DNA from: Oscillatoria salina IIICB1 | GTDB taxonomy: Bacteria; Cyanobacteriota; Cyanobacteriia; Cyanobacteriales; SIO1D9 | DNA length: 64,000 nt | Direction: 5' to 3' | Assembly (NCBI RefSeq): GCF_020144665.1 | Contig: NZ_JAAHBQ010000014.1 | Coordinates: 1-64,000, forward strand | Part shown: piece after piece, positions 39,201 to 47,433 of the stretch | How the letters are laid out: each line of letters opens with the position of its first letter | Numbering within the stretch: the first letter of the stretch is position 1 | Made by a program: the position numbers and the translations under genes | The notes under the pieces: generated by a model | Told to the model about the DNA's origin: nothing | Databases searched by the model: none | What the model saw: only the letters and a program-made list of their open reading frames with translations

Positions 39201-41853
39201 TGCCAAACCATCCCCAGAAGTTGAATTACCGCAGCATCAAATCCAAGAAGTTTCACTCTCACCTGAAGTATCCGAGGGCTTAAAACGCCTAGCGCGAAAG
39301 GCAGGCGTTCCTCTCAAAAGCGTTCTCTTAGCAGCACACTTACGAGTATTAAGTTTCCTCAGCGATCGCGCAGATATTATCGCTGGCTTAGTTACTCATA
39401 GCCGACCCGAACAAATTGATGCCGAAAGAGTATTAGGGCTATTTCTCAATACCTTACCATTTCGCTTACAGTTACTTGGAGGCACTTGGATAGATTTAGT
39501 CAGAGAAACCTTTAAAGTTGAGCGAGAATTACTCAAGTTCCGACAATATCCTTTAGCTGAGATCCAGAGACTCTCAGGTGGACTTCCTCTGTTCGAGACC
39601 TTATTCAACTTTAACCACTTTCACATTTATCGAGAAGTATTTAGTAGCGAAGGGAAAGAATTTTGGGGAGGTAAGTTTTTTGAAGAAACGAACTTTACCT
39701 TCGTCGCCAACTTTGGACAAGATCCCTTCTCATCCCAAATACAACTGTCTCTTAACTATGATGCGAATCAGTTAACGCAAGCGCAGGTAAACCAGTTTGG
39801 CGCTTACTATGCCAAAACTTTAGCAATAATGGCAACCAGACCCTTAGAGCGTTATGAAGATCGTTGTTTGCTCTCCGCATCAGAAGAAAAACAATTACTG
39901 AGAGAGTGGAATAATACCCAGGTTAACTTCTCCCCCGAACAAGACGTTCAGCAATTAATTGAGTTACAAGTCGAGAAAACACCCGATGCTATTGCAGCTA
40001 CCTTTGAAAGCCAACAACTGACTTACCAACAGTTGAATCAACAGTCAAACCAGTTAGCGCATTATTTGCGATCGCTAGGAGTTAAAGCAGAAACTCCCGT
40101 TGGCATTTGCGTCGAGAGATCCCTCGATTTGCTCGTCGGAGTACTCGCCATCCTCAAAGCTGGAGGAGTCTACGTACCGTTCGCTCCGGCTCACCCATCC
40201 CCACGTATTGCCTTCATGCTTGAAGAAGTCAAGCCCTTGGTACTACTAACTCAGCAGCACCACAAAGGTTTAGCAGCAAACTCCCAAACAACTGTCTATT
40301 TAGACTTAGATAAATCCGAAATCGCCGCACAACCCGACACCAACCTGACACGGGTTTCTACCCCCGACAATCTCGCTTATATCCTCTACACTTCCGGTTC
40401 CACAGGCGTACCGAAAGGGGTAATGGTAACGCGCAGATCGCTGGTAAATTTCTTACATTCCCTGTCTAGAGAATCTGGTATGACCGCAGATGAGGTGCTT
40501 CTGGCAGTCACAACACTTTCGTTCGATATTGCAGCTCTGGAATTATATTTACCCCTGATTCTCGGCGGCTCTGTAGCGATCGCCTCACAAGAGCAAATCA
40601 GCAACGGACAGCTTTTAAAACAGAAACTCAGTGAAGTAGGCGCAACCGCAATGCAAGCAACTCCAGTTACCTGGCGCTTGCTAATTGAAGCAGGTTGGCA
40701 AGGACAAGCCGGGTTCAAGGTATTTTGTGGCGGAGAAGCCTTAGACGAGAAACTAGCACAGCGTTTAATGGCTAATGGCGCATCAGTCTGGAATCTCTAC
40801 GGACCAACTGAAACCACAATTTGGTCTTGTTTGCAACAACTAAAACCCACAGACTCAGTAACGATCGGACATCCGATTTGCAACACCAGAGTGTACGTTC
40901 TCGATCGCCACTTACAACCCGTTCCAGTAGGGGTTCCTGGGGAACTTTATCTAGGTGGAGCAGGTGTAGCTCGCGGTTATCTCGATCGTCCTACCCTCAC
41001 GGCAGAACGGTTTATCCCCGATCCCTTTAGTTCTTCCCCAGGTACGCGCTTGTATCGCACTGGTGATTTAGTACGTTACTGTCCCGACGGCAGACTTGAA
41101 TTTCTAAATCGGCTGGATCGCCAGATTAAGCTTCGTGGATTTCGCATCGAACCCGGAGAGATTGAGGCAACTCTAGAAAAACATCCCCAAGTACGCAAGG
41201 CTGTAGTTTTAGCCGCTCGCGCTGAAGAAAAACTGGTAGCTTATCTCGTGCTAGATTTGGCTGCCGAAGAGAACTTTGTGCCTCAGACATCCTCCCAGGA
41301 AAAGGATTCACAAACGAAGACTTTACTCAACGAACTGCGGACTGACCTCCGTCAGCAGTTACCCCACTACATGATTCCCTCCACCCTAGTCTCGATCGCG
41401 ACTTTACCCCTAACCCCTAACGGCAAAATCGATCGGCAAGCACTTGCCGCGATCGATACCCCACAACCGACAAGCGATCGAACTTATGTAGCACCACGTA
41501 CCCCAACAGAAGAACAAATCGCTCGTATTTGCGCCGATTTACTGAAGTGTGAAGCCCTAGGCGTGTATGACAACTTCTTCGATTTTGGCGGTCACTCCTT
41601 GTTAGTGGCACGCCTAATTGCTGAAGTTAGCGATCTTTTCCAAGTTCATTTACCAATGCGTGAAATTTTCCTTGATGCAACCGTGGCTAACTTGGCAGCA
41701 GTAGTTGAAAAATCGCGGGAAACGGCTGAGTTAACCAAAAAAAATGATGAGGAGCGTTTGCAAACATCCCTAGCAAATATTTCCGAGGAACAGTTAGACT
41801 TTCTACTCAGCGAAGCACTACTTTTACAAGAATTAGAAAAAGGAAAAGAATAA
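33208..41853 (+). CDS. NRPS 1: FAAL-ACP-C-A(Ser)-PCP-C-A(Gly)-PCP
   Basis: 2881 residues. A fatty acyl-AMP ligase loading domain (about 1-590, with FLQYTSGSTTTPKGVMLSH) is followed by an ACP (GGLSLDSLI, Ser about 646). C1 (about 710-1150) has HHAIADFW. A1 (about 1165-1670) has FDVSVWEIFW, HFVPSML, ICSGEA and YGPTEAAID, so the pocket reads D-V-W-H-I-S-L-I-D, a serine-type code. PCP1 has LGGDSIRS (about 1717). C2 (about 1790-2220) has HHAILDGW. A2 (about 2230-2745) has FDIAALEL, QATPVTW, FCGGEA and YGPTETTIW, pocket D-I-L-Q-F-G-L-I-W, glycine-like. PCP2 has FGGHSLL (about 2793). The FAAL activates a free fatty acid and passes it to the ACP, so an N-acyl-Ser-Gly chain is expected. LGGDSI in PCP1 often precedes epimerising domains, but C2 shows no dual C/E motif. 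The substrate calls are my reading of the codes. Confidence 0.95.
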   Translation: MHYKAPVIKAETLVNLLRRRAIEQPQQLAYTFLTDRLSEEANISYGELDRYARAIGAKLQSLDLRGNRALLLYYPGIDYIAGLWGCLYAGVVAVTVYPPKFSRSNRKRSRLETIQTIALDAQPAIGLTTSTLLGRAEEFIAQSSCLEAFPWICSDELPREAASNWQMPSLDTNSLAFLQYTSGSTTTPKGVMLSHGNLLHNLSLIRHNFRLTPASRGVIWLPPYHDMGLIGGILEPIFVGFPVTLMSPMTFLQRPLNWLQTISQKSATCSGGPNFAYELCLQKITHQEKKNLDLSCWDVAFCGAEPIRPQTVERFIAAFAACGFRQEAFYPCYGLAEATLLASGAQKAQYPTIKSFQKKELERDRVIEVGTHDEESKKVVGCGQAVPSQKIAIVNPQTLQVCESNQVGEIWLSGASVAQGYWNQEENTQQTFFSSLPDSTHEAYLRTGDLGFLHQGELFVTGRLKDSIAIAGRNYYPQDLELTVEQSHSALKMGGCAVFSVEVDRADSEKIVIVQEVKRSVGHDRWEEIKSAIRQSIADRHSLQVYAVVLIKFGSLPKTASGKIQRHTCKAKFLTNHLQVIATSIHNTESILVPENSLSRQELGKVPVKRREDVLIEYLQEQIGGMVGVSPLSLDPLQPLGGLSLDSLILVEIKHRIEAQLEVNLSLATLFESNITQLADEIQQKIVKQEAIAPKYFPKIQKSDEKYALAYGQKALCFLDSLTSSAEPSPYNIARAVRIRGELNISDLQQAWQKLIERHSALRTTFPSEPEGQVQRIHAQINLDFDDEKLSTDDFRTLDQRLQQEANRPFNLAQGPLWRVRVFSRSPQEHILLLVLHHAIADFWSLAVLVEELNIFYTAIREGTPAFLPSCGQYFNYTQWQNELLATERGDRQWAYWQKQMSGTLPILNLPTDRPRPPVQTYQGSTEKFTLNSELSCRLKQLAQDNQVTLSTLLLAAFQVLLSRLSEQEDIIIGSPVAGRSQHQLANIVGYLVNTVPLRADLSGNPSFLTLLKRTQSTVVSALEHQDYPFSLLVERLQPNRSAERSPIFQVMFVWQKAHRLDHEGLTALALGHPGKPIDLGKLVVEAVDFEPKTSQLDMTLFLGEIEQQLVGTWEYNTDLFEAATIRRTIAGFQTLLESIAEQPAQPIANLPLLTNSDRQKLLEEWNQTGKDYPQDICLHQLFEAQVEQTPEAIALVFGERNLTSSELNHRANQLAHYLRSRGVKPDTLVGVYLERSIDLVVALLGILKAGGAYLPLNTREPAQRLAYMLADARVNLLLTQKTLREQIPETQAQIICLDTDSSAIASESEANPLNITLPDCLAYVIYTSGSTGKPKAAMNTHQGISNRLFWMQQTYPIDCTDRILQKTPISFDVSVWEIFWPLMTGARLILAKPGGHQDSTYLSNLIAQQQITTIHFVPSMLRVFLEQENLENNSQSLKRVICSGEALTQKLTTRFFERLNCSLENLYGPTEAAIDVTFWHCQPQNQSNIIPIGRAIANTQIYILDRHLQPVPIGVFGEIHLGGIGLARGYLNHPELTATKFIPNPFKTNSRLYQTGDLGRFLPDGAIEFGGRIDRQVKIRGFRIELVEIEAALSQHPTVKEAVVLGREDLPDERRLVAYLVLRNQQTPTISELRQFLQSKLPNYMLPVAFVFREALPLLSNGKINYRALSIPDKLHPEREPGFVPPQNPEAESLANIWAEVLGLEEIGIHDNFFELGGDSIRSIQVCTLAQKIGLKLSVEQLFQHQTIHELAGQIGVIESKTVSVPQTANFSLISEQDRLKLPENIEDAYPLTLLQAGTIFHSEYNPESPVYHDIFTYHLKIPFQRNFFSSAIAQLLARHEVLRTSFEVTGFQEPLQLVHQTVKVPLSIEDLRHLSSEQQEEILASWIEAEKKHRFNWNCPPLLRFQVHHRTDETFQLTLSFHHAILDGWSIASLLTELFQHYFSLLNQESYAIPSLPATKFRDFVSYEQQILQSTEHRQYWLEKLSEPTITRLPRLAKPSPEVELPQHQIQEVSLSPEVSEGLKRLARKAGVPLKSVLLAAHLRVLSFLSDRADIIAGLVTHSRPEQIDAERVLGLFLNTLPFRLQLLGGTWIDLVRETFKVERELLKFRQYPLAEIQRLSGGLPLFETLFNFNHFHIYREVFSSEGKEFWGGKFFEETNFTFVANFGQDPFSSQIQLSLNYDANQLTQAQVNQFGAYYAKTLAIMATRPLERYEDRCLLSASEEKQLLREWNNTQVNFSPEQDVQQLIELQVEKTPDAIAATFESQQLTYQQLNQQSNQLAHYLRSLGVKAETPVGICVERSLDLLVGVLAILKAGGVYVPFAPAHPSPRIAFMLEEVKPLVLLTQQHHKGLAANSQTTVYLDLDKSEIAAQPDTNLTRVSTPDNLAYILYTSGSTGVPKGVMVTRRSLVNFLHSLSRESGMTADEVLLAVTTLSFDIAALELYLPLILGGSVAIASQEQISNGQLLKQKLSEVGATAMQATPVTWRLLIEAGWQGQAGFKVFCGGEALDEKLAQRLMANGASVWNLYGPTETTIWSCLQQLKPTDSVTIGHPICNTRVYVLDRHLQPVPVGVPGELYLGGAGVARGYLDRPTLTAERFIPDPFSSSPGTRLYRTGDLVRYCPDGRLEFLNRLDRQIKLRGFRIEPGEIEATLEKHPQVRKAVVLAARAEEKLVAYLVLDLAAEENFVPQTSSQEKDSQTKTLLNELRTDLRQQLPHYMIPSTLVSIATLPLTPNGKIDRQALAAIDTPQPTSDRTYVAPRTPTEEQIARICADLLKCEALGVYDNFFDFGGHSLLVARLIAEVSDLFQVHLPMREIFLDATVANLAAVVEKSRETAELTKKNDEERLQTSLANISEEQLDFLLSEALLLQELEKGKE

Positions 41854-41855
41854 AA

Positions 41856-44800
41856 ATGAGTTTAAAAGACCTCTCCGAGTTGTCTGTAGAAGAGAAACGG
41901 AAATTTCTCACACAGTTTTTACAAAAAGCACAAAGCACAGGTACTTCTAATCTGTCCTTTGAGCAACTGCGACTTTGGGCGATCGCTCAGTTAGATCCCA
42001 CTGTACCAGCTCATAGCTTTGCCGCCTTAAAACTATATGGCTCGTTGCAGATAGAAATCCTTCAGCGCAGTCTTTCTCAAGTAATACAGCGTCACGAGTT
42101 ACTGCGAACCACTTTAATCGAGTTGGAAGGTCAACCGCTAAAAGTCGTCACTCCAACTCAATCGCTTCAGTTATCCGTCATAGACTTGAGCGAGATTTCT
42201 CAAGAGGAGCAAGCTAGCAAAATTCAGGAAATTGCCCAAGCAGATGTACAACAACCTTTTGCTCTGAATCAAAAACCTTTGTTTCGGGTCACTGTGGTGC
42301 GACTTAGGGCAGCAGAATCGTTACTATTGGTGACAATGCACCAGATTGTGGCAGATTCCAGTTCGGTCGAGATTTTTGTGCGCGAGCTAATCGCTTTATA
42401 CGACGCTTTTGTGAATAACTTGTCACTTCCCTTACCGAAAGTGAAATCCCCATTCGGCGATTTCGTAACTTGGGAAAAAAAGTGGTTACAAACACAACCA
42501 GCAAAGGAACAGCTTGATTATTGGCGCACCCAGCTTGCGGGGCTGAGTGGCTTGAAACTAGCTATTGCTCGCTCTCAACCTACAGGGAAGACTTATCGTA
42601 GTGAAGTTCGTTGTTGCAAGTTACCCAGCGATTTAGTCAACCAACTTGAAGCGCTAGGGAAGCAAGAGGATGTAACTTTGTTCGTGACTTTGTTAACGGC
42701 ATTTCAAGTCTTATTAGCACGTTATTGCCAACAAGAAGATATTGCTTTAGGGACTTTAGTTTCTCATCGGGTGCGTTCCCAATGGCAAGATGCGATCGGA
42801 CCTTTGACAAATACATTAGTTTTGCGCACGGATTTATCGGGTAATCCTTCTTTAAAAACACTCTGGCAACGAGTACGTCAAGTTTGTGTAGAAGCTTACG
42901 CTCATCAAGATTTTCCCTTTGCGAAACTGGTTGAAATTCTCCAGTTACAACAACGTCTGAACGAGTTTGCGCTCATCATGTTCCAGTTTCAAGAGCGCTC
43001 TGTGGATGATTTGGGAGAGTTGTCGTCTTTGAGTGTAACGCCCCTGGATCTACCAATCAAGACCACACTTTTTGACCTAACGCTTTCAGCTATAACCACA
43101 GAGGAAGGAATAGATTTGCAAGTCGAGTTCAACACAGATCGATTTGAGTCAGCCTCGATCGAGCGAATGTTGGGACATCTGCAAGTGCTTTTAGAAGCTA
43201 TGGTTGCCGACTCTAGCCGATGTTGGTCAGAAATTCCCATGATTACAGAGCCAGAGCGTCATCAGTTGCTAGTGGAGTGGAATCAAACCAGTTATGCTTA
43301 TCCCCAGGTTTTAATTCAGGAACTAATTGAAGCTCAAGTTAAGAGATCGCCCCAGACGGTGGCTGTAGTTTGTGACAATCGACAATTAACCTATTCTCAA
43401 CTGAACGAACAAGCAAACCAACTAGCACGTTATCTGCGCTCGTTAGGTGTGAGTCAGGAAACTAGAGTGGGAATTTGCCTAGAGCGATCGCCAGATCTGG
43501 TAGTGGGATTACTCGCCATTTTCAAAGCAGGTGGTGTTTATGTTCCCCTCGATCGAGACTATCCTCGCCAACGGATTCAATATATGTTGGCAGATAGCCA
43601 AGTCCAAATTCTGGTGACGCAACAATCATTTTTAGATATTTTACCGGAGTCAAGTCCCCCTACCGTTTGCCTGGATCGGGATGCGGGCGCGATCGCCCCA
43701 TTTCCCGCCACCGATTTACTCCCCAACACAACTCCCGATTCTCTGGCTTATATTATTTACACGTCCGGCTCTACCGGAAACCCCAAAGGCGTAACGATCG
43801 CCCATCGCAGTGTCGTCAGCGATCTCGGTTGGCGACAGCGCCAATTCCCCCTCACAGAGCGCGATCGCGTCTTACAAAACTTTTCCTATTGCTTCGATCC
43901 CTCCATCCCAGCTACATTCTGGCCGCTAACTGTGGGAGCGCAAGTTGTCATTGTTCCTTCCAGCGAACTCTATGACAGTATAATTTTGATGAAGCGGATG
44001 GTAGAACACCAGATCTCAGTTTACGCGGCGGCTCCCTCTCTCCAAACAGTGTTATGGGAAGAACCCAATCTTGTCCCCACCAGCCTGCGTTATATCCTCT
44101 GCGGCGGCGAACGTTTAAGCGGAGAACTGCAACAGCGCTTCTTCAAATACTTATCCGCAGAAGTCTATAACATTTACGGTCCGACAGAAACCACCGTTGA
44201 AGCCACCTTCTGGCGTTGTCCGCGTGTGGACAACCCCCAAGTTGCTCCCATTGGTCGTCCGATTGCCAATCTTCAAATCTACTTACTAGACCACCATTAT
44301 CAACCTGTTCCCATTGGTGTACCCGGTGAGATTTATATTGGCGGTGTGGGTTTGGCGCGGGGATACCATAACCGCCCCGACTTAACGGCAGAAAGATTTG
44401 TTCCTCACCCCTTTAGCTCAGAACCAGGGGCGCGTCTTTACCGCACAGGCGATCTCGGAAAATACCGCGAGGACGGCAGTGTTGAGTTTCTCGGACGTAT
44501 TGACGATCAAGTAAAAATTCGCGGTTTTCGCATTGAAATCGGCGAAATTGAGGCAGCGATCGATTTACATCCGGCGGTACGCGAAGCAGCCGCGATCGTT
44601 GACAAAGATCGCTTTGGTGAACTGAGATTGCTGGGTTATGTTGTTCTCAAAAATACTGCAACTCTCTCGCCAGAAGCACTCCGCTCTTTTTTAAAAGAAA
44701 GTCTACCGGACTATACGATCCCCAAATTATGGGTATTCCTTGATGAACTACCACGAACCCCCAATGGCAAAATTAATCGCCAAGCCCTCCCCTCTCCTGA

Positions 44801-46301
44801 AGTTCGCCAGTTTGAGGACGCGAAAGTAATTACTTCCCCACGAACACCTCTCGAAATTGAGATTGCTCAAGCTTTTGCTACTGTGTTGGGTGTTGAACGT
44901 GTGGGGGTGAATGAAAACTTATTTGAGCTTGGTGGTACTTCCTTGATCGTGGCGCGACTGACTTCACGTTTGTCTAACAAATATAATGTTTCCATTCCCC
45001 TAGATTATTTTTTCAAAGTCCCTACTGTAGAAGGTGTAGCTCGTGTAATTGAAATGTATCAGCAAGGGGGACTAGAAGGAGCGATCGCTGATAGTACCGC
45101 CGCACAACTTGAATCAGAAGCTGTCCTCGATCCGGAGATTACCCCAGCAGGGCTGTCTGTTGCCAACTATTGCGACCCCAATTCGGTTTTGGTAACAGGG
45201 GCTACTGGATATCTGGGAGCATTTATAGTTCAACAATTACTCAAAAAAACGAAAGCAGATGTTTATTGCTTGGTACGAGCAGCCAATCCTGAAGAAGGCA
45301 AAAGACGACTGGAAAAAACACTACGGTTGTACTTAATTTGGGAAGATTCTTTTCAGACTAGAATTCATCCGGTTATTGGTGACTTAGAGAAACCTTTACT
45401 TGGTCTTTCTGCTCAGCAGTTTTTAGATTTAGCGGCGGCTGTTGATACGATTTATCACAGTGGGGCATTAGTAAACTTTATTTATCCTTATTCCCGCTTA
45501 AAAGCACCCAACGTTCAAGGAACACAAGAGATTCTGCGCTTAGCCTGTCAGGTCAAACTCAAATCCGTTCACTTTGTCTCGACCCTTGATGTGCTGCTCT
45601 CTACCCATGCACCTCGTCCTTTCCTCGAAAATGACCGCGCGCTCCACAATCCCGTTCAAGTCCCTTATGGCTATCCCAGAAGTAAATGGGTCGCTGAAAA
45701 AATTGTCACCCTCGCTCGCGATCGCGGCATTCCTGTTTGCATTTATCGAGCGGGACTGATGATGAGTCACAGTGAAACTGGAGCAACCCAAACTAACGAC
45801 TATTTGTTAGTAGCTTTAAGAGGTTTTATTCCTCTAGGGATCTTACCGGATTATCGGCGGATTATCGATCCAATTCCCGTTGATTATGCGGCTCAAGCTA
45901 TTGTGCATCTTTCTCGGCAAGAAAGCTCGCTCGGAAAACATTTCCATCTTTGGAATCCTTATCCAGTTCCTTTGAGTAAGTTATATGAGTGGATTGATTC
46001 TTTTGGTTATCGACTCAAAATGGTTTCTTTTGAGGAAGCTCGCCAACAAGCGATTAAAGTTGAATCATCCCATCCTTTGTATTCTCTTGTTCCTCTGATT
46101 CGCGATGAAGATGAAGAACCTCCCGTCGCCCTCGATCCACAATTTATTGATACCCATCATCCAGAACTAGAATGTCAAAATACGTTAAAGGGGCTTGAAG
46201 GAAGTGGTATTGAATGTCCGCCGATGAATGAAAAGTTGATGCACCTTTGTCTTGCTTATTTGGTTGAAATCGGTTTTCTGGAAGCACCGACAAGCAAATG
46301 A
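41856..46301 (+). CDS. NRPS 2: C-A-PCP-thioester reductase
   Basis: 1481 residues, starting 2 bp after the stop of NRPS 1. The C domain (about 35-450) has HQIVADS in place of HHxxxDG; the second, catalytic His is Gln (CAG at 42342-42344). The A domain (about 470-975) has SGSTGNPKGV, FDPSIPATFW, AAAPSL, LCGGER and YGPTETTVE, pocket D-P-P-A-L-G-I-V-E, which I cannot assign; Asp235 implies an alpha-amino acid. PCP has LGGTSLIVA (about 1025). The C-terminal ~370 residues are an NAD(P)H-dependent thioester reductase: VTGATGYLGAFIV (about 1112) and the catalytic YPRSK (about 1273). It should release the chain as an aldehyde, or as an alcohol after a second reduction. No thioesterase domain is present. 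Confidence 0.95.
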   Translation: MSLKDLSELSVEEKRKFLTQFLQKAQSTGTSNLSFEQLRLWAIAQLDPTVPAHSFAALKLYGSLQIEILQRSLSQVIQRHELLRTTLIELEGQPLKVVTPTQSLQLSVIDLSEISQEEQASKIQEIAQADVQQPFALNQKPLFRVTVVRLRAAESLLLVTMHQIVADSSSVEIFVRELIALYDAFVNNLSLPLPKVKSPFGDFVTWEKKWLQTQPAKEQLDYWRTQLAGLSGLKLAIARSQPTGKTYRSEVRCCKLPSDLVNQLEALGKQEDVTLFVTLLTAFQVLLARYCQQEDIALGTLVSHRVRSQWQDAIGPLTNTLVLRTDLSGNPSLKTLWQRVRQVCVEAYAHQDFPFAKLVEILQLQQRLNEFALIMFQFQERSVDDLGELSSLSVTPLDLPIKTTLFDLTLSAITTEEGIDLQVEFNTDRFESASIERMLGHLQVLLEAMVADSSRCWSEIPMITEPERHQLLVEWNQTSYAYPQVLIQELIEAQVKRSPQTVAVVCDNRQLTYSQLNEQANQLARYLRSLGVSQETRVGICLERSPDLVVGLLAIFKAGGVYVPLDRDYPRQRIQYMLADSQVQILVTQQSFLDILPESSPPTVCLDRDAGAIAPFPATDLLPNTTPDSLAYIIYTSGSTGNPKGVTIAHRSVVSDLGWRQRQFPLTERDRVLQNFSYCFDPSIPATFWPLTVGAQVVIVPSSELYDSIILMKRMVEHQISVYAAAPSLQTVLWEEPNLVPTSLRYILCGGERLSGELQQRFFKYLSAEVYNIYGPTETTVEATFWRCPRVDNPQVAPIGRPIANLQIYLLDHHYQPVPIGVPGEIYIGGVGLARGYHNRPDLTAERFVPHPFSSEPGARLYRTGDLGKYREDGSVEFLGRIDDQVKIRGFRIEIGEIEAAIDLHPAVREAAAIVDKDRFGELRLLGYVVLKNTATLSPEALRSFLKESLPDYTIPKLWVFLDELPRTPNGKINRQALPSPEVRQFEDAKVITSPRTPLEIEIAQAFATVLGVERVGVNENLFELGGTSLIVARLTSRLSNKYNVSIPLDYFFKVPTVEGVARVIEMYQQGGLEGAIADSTAAQLESEAVLDPEITPAGLSVANYCDPNSVLVTGATGYLGAFIVQQLLKKTKADVYCLVRAANPEEGKRRLEKTLRLYLIWEDSFQTRIHPVIGDLEKPLLGLSAQQFLDLAAAVDTIYHSGALVNFIYPYSRLKAPNVQGTQEILRLACQVKLKSVHFVSTLDVLLSTHAPRPFLENDRALHNPVQVPYGYPRSKWVAEKIVTLARDRGIPVCIYRAGLMMSHSETGATQTNDYLLVALRGFIPLGILPDYRRIIDPIPVDYAAQAIVHLSRQESSLGKHFHLWNPYPVPLSKLYEWIDSFGYRLKMVSFEEARQQAIKVESSHPLYSLVPLIRDEDEEPPVALDPQFIDTHHPELECQNTLKGLEGSGIECPPMNEKLMHLCLAYLVEIGFLEAPTSK

Positions 46302-46345
46302 TGCGCTTCGCTCTCTAAGGCTAAAAATAGACGATCGGAAATGTG

Positions 46346-47392
46346 ATGGAACAATACTCAAAGTTATATTTAACAAGACCCGAAAAATTACCTCGTCATC
46401 GTGGGGAAATTAGCCAAAACTGTTCTCTGGAAGTACAATCGGCGATCGCCGATTGTACTTATAAGCTACGCTCGTCTAACGATGCTGACGCACTCAGACA
46501 CATCCGCGAAACGTTCAATTGGATATTGCTTAATTTCCCATCTGTTGTCGCTCGCCATCAAACCGTGACAAAATCGGTCGAACGTAATGAAAAAGATTAC
46601 TATGTGGAAATCGTCGATAACTATATGGGTGTGGTGCGAGTTGATGGCGATCCTTTTTTTGTCCTACTTCAGAGCATCCTTCAAGCTTACTCGGAGCTAC
46701 TCGAAGAAGCTCTGAGCGTTGGCACCTCTATTAAAGCCCCCAAGTGGCGCAACCTTCGCCATGCTTTTGAGTCTATCCTGAGTTACCTCGCCCAAGAATC
46801 GATCGCTCCCTCTGCCGATCCTTGCCTAACTATTTCTCGGCGCTCGAATCCAGCCGATAACAACTATAATCCATTACGTCGTTGGGTTATCGGCCACCAT
46901 GTCTTTTATGTCCTGATCCAAAGTTTAATCGTTGCTCTCAATTGCTTCCACGCGGAGATGAGAGCGGAAAACTTTCAGGAAGCAGAAGTGGCGATCGCGA
47001 TCGCTACTTCTTTGATGTGGGGAGCTGAATCAGCATTGCGTTTTACTGGTGATTTTTCATCGAGTCAATTCCAAGATGTAGTCCGTCCCTCGATGATGCC
47101 CCCTAATGCACCATCGGGGCTGAGCGGTCAGTTTTCAATGGATCATTTATATTTAGTCAAGTTGCTGTCAAAATTAAAGCCTATGCTCGCGAATTTAAAT
47201 CACTCTTTAATGACTCAACATCAGCAGTTTACTAAAGCTTTTGAAGCTACCTATGAAGCACATAAATTTGTTTGCGGTAAATTTGTAGGAATTAACTCGC
47301 AAAGTTTGCGGATGAATTCAAGTTCCAAAAAATCAGCCGTAGATGTTTTAAATGATTTAAAATTTTTGCGCCTAAAAAATCTCAAAAATTGA
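46346..47392 (+). CDS. unrecognised 348-residue protein in NRPS cluster
   Basis: I do not recognise this family. It looks mostly alpha-helical and soluble, with no signal peptide. Features that may be functional: RRWVIGHHVFYVLIQSLIVA with paired His (about 195), ALNCFHAEM, MWGAESALRFTGDF and the conserved-looking VRPSMMPPNAPSGLSGQFSM, DH (about 250-275). The buried His/Glu residues would fit a metal- or heme-binding all-helical oxygenase, but that is speculation. It follows NRPS 2 by about 44 bp on the same strand, between the assembly line and the tailoring genes, so a tailoring or precursor-supply role is likely. Starts: ATG at 46346, or GTG directly before it. Confidence 0.75.
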   Translation: MEQYSKLYLTRPEKLPRHRGEISQNCSLEVQSAIADCTYKLRSSNDADALRHIRETFNWILLNFPSVVARHQTVTKSVERNEKDYYVEIVDNYMGVVRVDGDPFFVLLQSILQAYSELLEEALSVGTSIKAPKWRNLRHAFESILSYLAQESIAPSADPCLTISRRSNPADNNYNPLRRWVIGHHVFYVLIQSLIVALNCFHAEMRAENFQEAEVAIAIATSLMWGAESALRFTGDFSSSQFQDVVRPSMMPPNAPSGLSGQFSMDHLYLVKLLSKLKPMLANLNHSLMTQHQQFTKAFEATYEAHKFVCGKFVGINSQSLRMNSSSKKSAVDVLNDLKFLRLKNLKN

Positions 47393-47433
47393 GATAATCA
47401 TAGTTTAAAAATTACTTTTAATGGAGAGCTTAA

